From the NCBI GenBank assembly GCA_903895195.1, contig CAITSZ010000017.1, positions 1 through 64,000 on the forward strand: DNA of 64,000 nucleotides, written 5' to 3'. Source of the DNA: an uncultured Chlorobiaceae bacterium. GTDB taxonomy: Bacteria > Bacteroidota > Chlorobiia > Chlorobiales > Chlorobiaceae. This document shows, piece by piece, positions 44,112-51,638 of the stretch (position 1 is its first letter; the number at the start of each line of letters is the position of its first letter). The position numbers and the translations under genes were made by a program. Below the pieces are notes generated by a model that worked only from the letters and a program-made list of their open reading frames with translations, was not told the origin of the DNA and searched no databases.

Positions 44112-44185
44112 CGGCGTATAGCGCAGCCTGGTAGCGCACTTCCTTGGGGTGGAAGGGGTCGTGGGTTCAAATCCCGCTACGCCGA
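44112..44185 (+). tRNA. tRNA-Pro (GGG)
   Basis: Acceptor CGGCGTA/TACGCCG, anticodon stem CTTCC/GGAAG, loop TTGGGGT with anticodon GGG, T arm GTGGGTTCAAATCCCGC. The 5' CGG is typical of tRNA-Pro. No CCA is encoded. Confidence 0.95.
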
Positions 44186-44232
44186 CTCATATACTCTCCC
44201 CTTTTCTTGTTGCGGTTCTGTATATTTCAACC

Positions 44233-45495
44233 ATGGATACCCTTGCGAAATTACAGATACTTTCCGGTGCGGCGCGTTACGACGCTTCGTGTGCTTCCAG
44301 CGGAAGCAAACGCGAGGGGCTCAATGGCGGAACCGGCAATACATCCAGCAGCGGCATCTGCCACTCATGGGCGGATGACGGACGGTGTATCTCGCTATTA
44401 AAAATCCTTCTTTCCAACGACTGCATCTACGACTGTGCCTACTGTGTGAACCGGTCTACCAATCCTGTTGAGCGAGCATCTTTTACTGCCCGAGAAGTGA
44501 TTGATCTTACTCTTGATTTTTACCGTCGAAACTACATTGAAGGCCTTTTTTTAAGCTCTGCTGTCCTTCAGAGTCCCGATAATACTATGGAACGTATGGT
44601 CAGGGTTGCCGAAGCCCTGCGCACCGAAGAGCAGTTCGGCGGATACATACACATGAAAATCATTCCTGGCAGCAGCAGTGAACTTGTACGAAAAGCCGGC
44701 CTCTATGCCGATCGTATCAGCGTCAACATTGAGCTCCCTTCCCAAGCTTCGCTTCAGCGACTTGCACCACAAAAGCATAAACATGCGATTCTTGAGCCAA
44801 TGGCGCTTATCGGCAGGGAGATAGCGACCAGCCTGGTAGAGCGCAAGGCGAGTCGCCGGGCACCCCTGTTTGCTCCTGCAGGCCAGAGTACCCAGATGAT
44901 TATCGGGGCAAGCCCGGAAACCGATTTTCAGATATTGCGACTTTCCGAGGGGCTCTATAAAAAAATGAACCTCAAACGCGTCTACTATTCTGCTTATGTG
45001 CCGGTTATAGCTGATAACCGTCTTCCCGTGCTTGCCGCTCCCCCTCTTTTACGAGAACACCGCCTCTATCAGGCCGATTGGCTGTTGCGCTTTTACGGCT
45101 TTTCTGCCGAAGAGATCCTTTCGGACGATGCACCTCATCTTGATGAATCGTTCGATCCCAAGACAGCCTGGGCTCTCGGCCACCCTGAATTTTTTCCGGT
45201 TGAGATTAATCGCGCAGACTATGCCACACTCTTGCGAGTACCCGGTATCGGGGTACTTTCAGCCAAACGAATTGTCGCTGCCCGCCGCTTTTCTCTCATT
45301 ACCCCTGAGGGCTTGAAAAAAATAGGGGTAGTTATTAAACGGGCTAAATATTTTATCACATGCTCTGGCCGGTCTTCTGAAAAACATGATTCTCCACCAG
45401 GACTTATCCGCCAGCGGCTCCTGCTTGGCGATAGCAGAGAGGCGGCGGTGTCGGCACTTCCCAAACAACTTGTATTGCCAGGTCTTTTTGCATAA
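44233..45495 (+). CDS. Putative DNA modification/repair radical SAM protein
   Basis: A 420-aa radical SAM protein of the family paired with a uracil-DNA-glycosylase-like partner (TIGR03916 type). The [4Fe-4S] motif is CIYDCAYC (C-x3-C-x2-C), in the context LLKILLSNDC. The C terminus carries a helix-hairpin-helix (LLRVPGIGVLSAKRIVAARR), a non-specific DNA-binding motif. The ORF track start at 44149 lies inside tRNA-Pro; ATG 44233 begins the typical MDTLAKLQILSGAARYDASC. The partner gene starts 2 nt after the stop codon. The reaction is unknown; repair of a DNA lesion or base modification is inferred. Confidence 0.9.
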   Translation: MDTLAKLQILSGAARYDASCASSGSKREGLNGGTGNTSSSGICHSWADDGRCISLLKILLSNDCIYDCAYCVNRSTNPVERASFTAREVIDLTLDFYRRNYIEGLFLSSAVLQSPDNTMERMVRVAEALRTEEQFGGYIHMKIIPGSSSELVRKAGLYADRISVNIELPSQASLQRLAPQKHKHAILEPMALIGREIATSLVERKASRRAPLFAPAGQSTQMIIGASPETDFQILRLSEGLYKKMNLKRVYYSAYVPVIADNRLPVLAAPPLLREHRLYQADWLLRFYGFSAEEILSDDAPHLDESFDPKTAWALGHPEFFPVEINRADYATLLRVPGIGVLSAKRIVAARRFSLITPEGLKKIGVVIKRAKYFITCSGRSSEKHDSPPGLIRQRLLLGDSREAAVSALPKQLVLPGLFA

Positions 45496-45497
45496 CT

Positions 45498-46235
45498 ATG
45501 AACAGTTACCTTTACGACGGCACTGCTGACGGCCTGTTGTCCTCCATTGCATGGATTCTTGAAGAGGAGCCCGATCCGGAGAATGTTACGCTCCGGGAGC
45601 GCATGGATACTCTGTTTGAAGAGGGTTTCACTATAGGCACTGATGCAACCCTGGCAGAATCGCTGTTTTTCCGGCTGAAACATCATGCGCCCGACGCTGC
45701 GCATACCCTCTATTCCTTCATGCTTGCAGAAAAGGAGGGGATGGAAACCAGTCTTCTGCATTATGTTTCATTAGCCTTCAAGCATGGCGACAAGGTTAAG
45801 GGTTATCTCACTCATCCGGCTGTTCGTGATATTATCAATGTCGCAAAAAAAGCCGGCAGGGAGCTGCACCGGATGAAAGGACTTCTAAGATTCGAAAAAC
45901 TTCAGGATGGTGCATATCTTGCGAAAATGGAACCAGACTACAATATCATCAACCCCCTTGCCTACCACTTCAGCCGCAGGCTCAAGGCGCAGCATTGGTT
46001 TCTCTATGATGTCAAACGGCGCATTGCAGCCCGCTGGGACAATGGCACCCTTCAGTTTGGTACCATCGAACAATTCACCACTCCCGCCCTCTCTGAAGAC
46101 GAAAAAAAGGTACAGGCACTCTGGCAGGCCTTCTTTAAAACCATAGCCATCCCCGATCGCAAAAATCCACGTCTCCAGAAATCCAATATGCCCATGAAAT
46201 ACTGGAAATATCTTATTGAGAAGCAGGGGGAGTGA
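45498..46235 (+). CDS. Putative DNA metabolism protein, DUF4130 / TIGR03915 type
   Basis: A 245-aa partner of the radical SAM protein, 2 nt downstream and surely co-transcribed. The typical opening MNSYLYDGTADGLLSSI and the core RFEKLQDGAYLAKMEPDYNI..HFSRRLKAQHWFLYDVKRRIAA with a final MPMKYWKYLIE match the DUF4130 family. In many genomes this domain is fused to or stands beside a uracil-DNA-glycosylase-like domain; none is fused here. The function is unknown. Confidence 0.88.
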   Translation: MNSYLYDGTADGLLSSIAWILEEEPDPENVTLRERMDTLFEEGFTIGTDATLAESLFFRLKHHAPDAAHTLYSFMLAEKEGMETSLLHYVSLAFKHGDKVKGYLTHPAVRDIINVAKKAGRELHRMKGLLRFEKLQDGAYLAKMEPDYNIINPLAYHFSRRLKAQHWFLYDVKRRIAARWDNGTLQFGTIEQFTTPALSEDEKKVQALWQAFFKTIAIPDRKNPRLQKSNMPMKYWKYLIEKQGE

Positions 46236-46256
46236 AAAATAAAAACAGATTTTACT

Positions 46257-46967
46257 ATGAGTCTGACAGAAACAGCAGAAAAAGCAATTGCCGCCTATGG
46301 AGGGCGAGCGCTTTGGGAAAACGCTAAAACTCTGGAAACCAGGATAAGTGCTTCCGGCCTTGCATTTACCCTGAAGCGACGGCCCTTTTTCCGCCATGCC
46401 ATAATGGTTTTAGATGTTCACCGACCATTTTCAACCTTGACCCCGATTGGCCGAAGCCCTGCTATCACTGGAATACTTGAGGGCCTTGACGTACGGCTGG
46501 AAAATGAAGAGGGGAAGGTCATTGCAGAGCGGAGGAATGCACGCGATTATTTCAAAATCGGCAGAAGGTTGTTCTACTGGGATGACCTCGATATGGCCTA
46601 TTTCGCCAACTATGCTTCCTGGAATTATTTTACCCTGCCGGCGCTGCTGATGCGTGAGGAAATCACCTGGAAGGAGCTCGAACCGGGTTGGCTTGAGGCG
46701 CGATTTCCTGACGCAATTCCGACTCACAGCCGGGTGCAGCGATTCAGGTTTGACCCAGAGACCGGCCGCCTGATTCAACATGACTATACTGCAGATATCA
46801 TCAGCCCGCTTGCAGCAGCATCCAATGTTGTTCTGCAGCACGCGCAAAACAGCACCGGACTTGTCTACCCTTCGGTAAGGCGGGTAACCCCCAAAGGGCC
46901 GAAAGGCAAGCCGCTCGGTGGCCCGGTATTGATTCACCTTGATATTCACGATTTCAGGCTGATGTAG
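46257..46967 (+). CDS. Conserved hypothetical protein, possibly LolA-like fold
   Basis: A 236-aa protein I cannot assign. No signal peptide or membrane helix is visible. It is rich in aromatic residues and alternating strands (FYWDDLDMAYFANYASWNYFTLP, RVQRFRFDPETGRLIQHDYTA), which recall a LolA/LppX-like open barrel, but this is only an impression. It begins 22 nt after the DUF4130 gene and may belong to that operon. glpK follows after 22 nt. Confidence 0.7.
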   Translation: MSLTETAEKAIAAYGGRALWENAKTLETRISASGLAFTLKRRPFFRHAIMVLDVHRPFSTLTPIGRSPAITGILEGLDVRLENEEGKVIAERRNARDYFKIGRRLFYWDDLDMAYFANYASWNYFTLPALLMREEITWKELEPGWLEARFPDAIPTHSRVQRFRFDPETGRLIQHDYTADIISPLAAASNVVLQHAQNSTGLVYPSVRRVTPKGPKGKPLGGPVLIHLDIHDFRLM

Positions 46968-46989
46968 GGCAACGAAGGAATAATAAAGC

Positions 46990-48441
46990 ATGGCAATTCT
47001 TGCAATCGATCAGGGCACAACAGGAACTACCTCTATCCTTTATAACTCTGGAGGGCAGGTTATTGCGAAAGCTTACCGGGAATTAACCCAGATGTATCCT
47101 CAGGAAGGGTGGGTGGAGCATGATCCTGAAGAGATATGGCAAACTGCAGTCGATGAGGTGAAAGAGCTGATAGAGAGGCATGACCAGCCAATTACAGCTA
47201 TCGGCATTACAAACCAGCGTGAAACCACAGTAGTCTGGGACAGGATAACCGGCAACCCGATCTATAACGCCATCGTCTGGCAATGCAGGCGGACCAGCGA
47301 GCTGTGTCGACGCTATGAAAAGGAACAAGAGCTCATCACAGCCAAAACCGGACTGCCACTCGATGCCTATTTCAGCGCTACAAAAATCCGCTGGATTCTT
47401 GACCACCATCCTTATTTGAATCCAGATAACCTTCTTTTCGGCACAGTCGACAGCTGGCTTGTCTGGAAACTGACAGGCGGAAGGGTTCATGCAACCGATT
47501 TCACCAACGCATCCAGAACGCTGCTGTTCAATATCAGAGAGAAACAGTGGGATAAAGAGCTGCTCGATCTCTTTGCTGTCCCGGAGTCGATGCTGCCGGA
47601 AGTAAAGAACTCAATGGACGATTACGGCAGGGTAACTGCCCTTAAGGAGCTTTACAATGTTTCTATTGCCGCTGTTGCCGGCGACCAACAGGCCGCTCTT
47701 TTCGGTCAGTGCTGTTTCGAGCCAGCATCTATCAAGAATACCTATGGCACCGGCTGCTTCATGGTCATGAACACCGGCGATACCTTCATTGAGTCACACA
47801 ACGGCCTTTTGACAACGCTCGGCATCAATGCGGCAGGCAGACCCTGTTATGCTCTCGAGGGGTCGGTCTTTATCGGAGGAGCAGTTATTCAGTGGCTGAG
47901 GGATGAGCTCAAGCTGATTAAGGATGCAAGGGAATCGGAAACAATGGCGCAGGAGGTTTCAACTAATGCGGGCGTGTATATTGTGCCTGCTTTTGTAGGT
48001 CTTGGCGCTCCCCATTGGCAGATGGAGGCACGGGGGGCCATTGTCGGGCTGACGAGAGGTACCAACAGAAACCATATTGTCCGTGCAGCCCTCGAATCGA
48101 TAGCCTATCAAACCTGTGATGTATTCAGGGCTATGGCGGCTGACACAGGAATTTTTCCAAAAGCACTCATGGTTGACGGCGGAGCAGTGAGCAACGCTTT
48201 CCTTATGCAGTTTCAGGCAGATATCCTTGCTATTCCAATCCTGAAACCGGCCAATATTGAATCGACATCGCTCGGTGTTGCCTATCTGGCCGGATTGCAG
48301 ACAGGGGTATGGCAATCAAGTGAAAATTTACTTGCTTTGCATAAGGTACAAACAACCTACACGCCTGCCATGGAGCCCGAAACGAGAGATAAGCTTTTAA
48401 ACGGATGGCAGAAAGCGCTGCGCCAGACAATGGCGGTATAG
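46990..48441 (+). CDS. glpK: Glycerol kinase
   Basis: A 483-aa FGGY-family kinase that makes glycerol 3-phosphate from glycerol and ATP. Visible are the phosphate loop AIDQGTTGTTSILYN, substrate residues in NQRETTVVWDR and WQCRRT, AGDQQAALFGQ, and YGTGCFMVMNTG. Good Shine-Dalgarno AAGGA. No glpF or glpD is adjacent, so the glycerol source and further use are unclear in an obligate autotroph; salvage for phospholipids is possible. Confidence 0.95.
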   Translation: MAILAIDQGTTGTTSILYNSGGQVIAKAYRELTQMYPQEGWVEHDPEEIWQTAVDEVKELIERHDQPITAIGITNQRETTVVWDRITGNPIYNAIVWQCRRTSELCRRYEKEQELITAKTGLPLDAYFSATKIRWILDHHPYLNPDNLLFGTVDSWLVWKLTGGRVHATDFTNASRTLLFNIREKQWDKELLDLFAVPESMLPEVKNSMDDYGRVTALKELYNVSIAAVAGDQQAALFGQCCFEPASIKNTYGTGCFMVMNTGDTFIESHNGLLTTLGINAAGRPCYALEGSVFIGGAVIQWLRDELKLIKDARESETMAQEVSTNAGVYIVPAFVGLGAPHWQMEARGAIVGLTRGTNRNHIVRAALESIAYQTCDVFRAMAADTGIFPKALMVDGGAVSNAFLMQFQADILAIPILKPANIESTSLGVAYLAGLQTGVWQSSENLLALHKVQTTYTPAMEPETRDKLLNGWQKALRQTMAV

Positions 48442-48475
48442 CTCTAACCTCTTTAAACATAACCTGTGTTGCATT

Positions 48476-48697
48476 ATGACAAATTCCATCGATCATAGTA
48501 CAGAGAGCGCAAAAACTGTACCCTGTCCTCAATGCGGTAAATCCTTTACCTGCAGCCTTTCGCCCGCATGCTGGTGTGCCACAAGAGTCGTTCCTGCTGA
48601 AGTCAAAGATCACCTTGCCGAACGCTATAAAACATGCGTCTGCAGCACCTGTCTTGACGAGTTGATTGCAAAAGCCGGTTCAGGAGAAAGTGCCTGA
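48476..48697 (+). CDS. Cysteine-rich CWC family protein
   Basis: A 73-aa protein with Cys pairs CPQCGKSFTC, CWC and CVCSTCLDEL, matching the small Cys-rich CWC family (PF14375). It probably binds zinc; its function is unknown. It is 34 nt downstream of glpK. Confidence 0.8.
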   Translation: MTNSIDHSTESAKTVPCPQCGKSFTCSLSPACWCATRVVPAEVKDHLAERYKTCVCSTCLDELIAKAGSGESA

Positions 48698-48805
48698 AGA
48701 TTTTTACTGAATGAAAGGCTTAAAACTCAGTGTGAATTCAGTTGAAATGCTGTGGCTTATCAACTACATTAGGTCAATGAAATAGAGTAACCGCAAAATA
48801 AGCAC

Positions 48806-49630
48806 ATGCAAAAAGAAACCATCACTATTCTCGGCTGCGGCTGGCTTGGGTTGCCACTTGCAAAAGCTCTTGTCAAAGCGGGCTATCAGGTGAAGGGGTC
48901 AACCACGAGAGAGGAAAACCTTGAAACACTTCGCGAAGCCGGCCTCGAGCCTTTTCTTGTTGAGCTTGATCCCGAGGTGAACGGAGAGGATATCACCGAT
49001 TTTCTTCACAGCGATATTCTTATCGTCAACATACCGCCCGAGAGGCGCGATGACATTGCCGAGTACCATATCGAACAGTTTTCATCGCTTATCGACGCTC
49101 TCGGTCAATCGCCTGTCCGTTCAGTGCTCTTTGTCAGCTCAACATCGGTCTATCCGTCCCTCAACAGGGAAGTTACCGAAGAGGACGCTGTTGATCCTGA
49201 ATCTCCATCCGGGCAGGCTCTGCTGCTTGTTGAGGAGATGCTGATGCAGGAGAGCGGGTTTCAGACCACGGTGCTGCGTTTTGGCGGCTTGATCGGCTAT
49301 GACCGTAACGCGGAAAAGTATCTCTCAAGCATGAAAGAGATCGTCAATCCCGATCAGCCGATGAACTTTATTCATCGCGATGATTGTGTAAAGATAATTT
49401 CTGAAATCATCCGACTTCAGCAGTGGGGTGAGGTATTCAATGCCTGCAGTCCTCTGCATCCCCTGCGACGCGACTACTACACCAGAGCCGCTGCAAAGGC
49501 AGGAATGTCGTTACCCCCCCTGGCCCGGCCGGCCCAACCTGCGCCCTATAAAATAGTCAGTAGCGATAAGCTTACCAGCGCCTTGCATTATAAGTTTCTT
49601 TATCCCGACCCGGCAGCTCAAGAGGGATAG
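48806..49630 (+). CDS. NAD(P)-binding oxidoreductase, YeeZ-like atypical SDR
   Basis: A 274-aa Rossmann protein with the dinucleotide motif ILGCGWLGLPLA, SSTSVYP around the catalytic Ser position, and FGGLIGYDR. The active-site Tyr-x3-Lys of classical SDRs is not obvious, as in the atypical SDR_a5/YeeZ group. The substrate is unknown. The cobyrinate synthase gene starts 12 nt later, suggesting co-transcription, though no functional link is known. Confidence 0.82.
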   Translation: MQKETITILGCGWLGLPLAKALVKAGYQVKGSTTREENLETLREAGLEPFLVELDPEVNGEDITDFLHSDILIVNIPPERRDDIAEYHIEQFSSLIDALGQSPVRSVLFVSSTSVYPSLNREVTEEDAVDPESPSGQALLLVEEMLMQESGFQTTVLRFGGLIGYDRNAEKYLSSMKEIVNPDQPMNFIHRDDCVKIISEIIRLQQWGEVFNACSPLHPLRRDYYTRAAAKAGMSLPPLARPAQPAPYKIVSSDKLTSALHYKFLYPDPAAQEG

Positions 49631-49642
49631 CGCGGTGTAACG

Positions 49643-50980
49643 ATGGAAGTAATAAAAACAGCTTTTCTTCTGGCAGCTCCCTCAAGCGGGTCCGGAAAAA
49701 CCACCTTGACCCTGGCTCTCCTGAGGCTTTTTGCTGAGAGGGGGCTTACAGTTCAACCCTTCAAATGCGGACCTGATTACCTTGATACCCGCCTGCACTC
49801 TCTGGCTGCTTCATGGGGAGGAAAGAGCCGGACAGGGATCAACCTCGATACCTTCATGGCATCAAAAGAGCATGCGCAGAAGCTCTTTTACCGTTATTCA
49901 TCAGATGCTGATGCGTCAATAGTCGAAGGGGTGATGGGCCTGTTTGACGGGGCTGAAAAATCTGAAGGCAGCAGTGCTGAGATAGCCACTACTCTCGGTA
50001 TCCCGGTCATTATGGTGGTCAATGCCCAAAGTATGGCCTATTCGGCAGCACCCCTGCTCTATGGATTCAGGACGTTTGATCCCCGGCTGAACCTTGCCGG
50101 AGTAATTTTCAATCAGGTTAATTCTCTTTCACACTATCGCTACCTTGAAGCAGCCGCCCGTGATGCCGGCGTTGAACCACTTGGTTATCTTCCTCACAAT
50201 AAAGCGGTTGCAATAAGCCAACGTCATCTCGGACTTGACACTTCAACAGGGTACGACCGTGAGGGGGTTATAGCTGCAATGGCGGAGCATGTCAAAAAAA
50301 CTGTTGACATTGAACGTCTGCTTGAAATAACAAAAGTTGCTCTTCCTCCGTTTGATCCGGTTTTCGTGTCGGGGCAAAAAGGAGACAGGGTTATTGCTGT
50401 TGCCCGTGATGCGGCTTTTAACTTTATCTACCACGAAAACCTTGAAGCACTCAGTGAGTATGGTGATATCGTGTTTTTCAGTCCGCTCGATGATAAGCGG
50501 CTTCCGAAAGCTGATATGGTCTATCTTGCAGGTGGATACCCTGAACTTTACGCAGAACAACTCTCCGCAAACGGCGCCATGCGGCAGCAAATCGCTTCGT
50601 ATTGCCGTAACGGTGGAGTTGCCTACGCCGAATGCGGCGGGATGATGTATCTGGGAAGAGCTATCACCCTCAAGGAAGGAACGGTATTGCCGATGTGTGG
50701 CGTCTTCGATTTTGATACTACCATGCAGGACGGGAAACTCTCGCTCGGGTACAGAAAAGTTGTTCTGGATGACAGACCGGCGGTAGAGTTTTCCGGCCAT
50801 GAATTTCACTACTCACGCGTTAGCAGGCAGGGAGAGTTGCAGAACATTGCAGCAGTGAAGAACGCCCGGGGAGAGAGTATTGAAACTCCTGTGTTCAGAG
50901 CAAAAAATACCATAGCCTCATACATTCATCTCTACTGGGGCGAGAATAGGTTCTTTCCGAACTATCTTTTTACGCTCTGA
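49643..50980 (+). CDS. cbiA: Cobyrinate a,c-diamide synthase
   Basis: A 445-aa CobB/CbiA enzyme that amidates carboxylates a and c of cobyrinic acid with glutamine and ATP in corrinoid synthesis. It has an N-terminal P-loop-like dethiobiotin-synthetase fold (APSSGSGKTTLTLALL, KCGPDYLDT, VEGVMGLFDG) and a C-terminal class I amidotransferase with catalytic Cys in YAECGGMMYLG and GHEFHYS. No B12 riboswitch is seen in the 12-nt gap upstream. A role in converting hydrogenobyrinate is less likely given the anaerobic lifestyle. Confidence 0.93.
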   Translation: MEVIKTAFLLAAPSSGSGKTTLTLALLRLFAERGLTVQPFKCGPDYLDTRLHSLAASWGGKSRTGINLDTFMASKEHAQKLFYRYSSDADASIVEGVMGLFDGAEKSEGSSAEIATTLGIPVIMVVNAQSMAYSAAPLLYGFRTFDPRLNLAGVIFNQVNSLSHYRYLEAAARDAGVEPLGYLPHNKAVAISQRHLGLDTSTGYDREGVIAAMAEHVKKTVDIERLLEITKVALPPFDPVFVSGQKGDRVIAVARDAAFNFIYHENLEALSEYGDIVFFSPLDDKRLPKADMVYLAGGYPELYAEQLSANGAMRQQIASYCRNGGVAYAECGGMMYLGRAITLKEGTVLPMCGVFDFDTTMQDGKLSLGYRKVVLDDRPAVEFSGHEFHYSRVSRQGELQNIAAVKNARGESIETPVFRAKNTIASYIHLYWGENRFFPNYLFTL

Positions 50981-50998
50981 ACTCTTTCTTTCCTTTTT

Positions 50999-51469
50999 CT
51001 ATAGTATAAACTCAAGATCGCACCCTTTCGCTTCCGATTCCTCGATAAACCGCTTTAGAGAGGCAATAAAAGCAAGAAATTTTGCAGGATCAATCTCACG
51101 GAGATAAGCCACTCGCAATGGTTGATCATGCCAGCCAAGCAGAATTATTTCCTTCTTTTCAGGGTCGACTACCGCCGTGCATTCATCAAGAATCCTATTC
51201 ATTGATGAAAGGTTGCTGTTATGAAGAAATGCCTCGTCCCAGCTGTCAAGTCCATTGTTGCTTTCAGAAAGAAACGGCAGTTTGTTTAAGGCCTCTGCAA
51301 TTCCATAATGAAAAAACGCGGCATAATCATGGCCGTCCATTTCAAGGGAGTGGTATGTTGTATAGGTTTTGTCCTGAAGCTTTACCCTGTTGATCTTTCC
51401 GGTACGGTAAATGGATAATTCACGGTGTTCGGGATTGCCGTCATTGATAATGATGTGCTGAACATTCAT
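50999..51469 (-). CDS. Hypothetical protein
   Basis: A 156-aa soluble protein I do not recognise. It has no signal peptide, membrane helix or metal motif. It is acidic, with a predicted alpha/beta mix (AVVDPEKKEIILLGWHDQPLRVAYLREIDPAKFLAFIASLKRFIEE). It is convergent with cbiA (18-nt gap) and divergent from clpC. Confidence 0.7.
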   Translation of the reverse strand: MNVQHIIINDGNPEHRELSIYRTGKINRVKLQDKTYTTYHSLEMDGHDYAAFFHYGIAEALNKLPFLSESNNGLDSWDEAFLHNSNLSSMNRILDECTAVVDPEKKEIILLGWHDQPLRVAYLREIDPAKFLAFIASLKRFIEESEAKGCDLEFIL

Positions 51470-51528
51470 AGCTTCGTCAGGATAGGGAGAACCATTAACG
51501 GCTCAAAAGAGTTTTCTGAATTATGGAA

Positions 51529-51557
51529 TTGGGTTTATAAGTAGCTATCTTTATAAA
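51529..51557 (+). promoter_or_regulatory. Candidate sigma70 promoter of clpC
   Basis: TTGGGT, a 17-nt spacer and TATAAA. The predicted start near 51565 lies just before the CIRCE-like operator, the normal geometry for HrcA repression. Confidence 0.55.
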
Positions 51558-51571
51558 TAGAGTTTTGTTAC

Positions 51572-51592
51572 GCACTCTTTTTTCCTGAGTGC
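51572..51592 (+). promoter_or_regulatory. CIRCE-like HrcA operator upstream of clpC
   Basis: GCACTC, exactly 9 nt, then GAGTGC: the core of the CIRCE element (consensus TTAGCACTC-N9-GAGTGCTAA). The outer TTA/TAA bases are not conserved. It lies between the promoter and the clpC ATG. The spacer is T-rich, so the repeat can also form a hairpin. Confidence 0.7.
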
Positions 51593-51638
51593 ATTATTAC
51601 TTAAGGGTATTCACATCAATTACATCGATACATAAAGA

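Noticed and set aside
45219-45761. 180-aa ORF antisense to the radical SAM/DUF4130 junction
   Set aside because: Covered on the other strand by two well-supported genes.
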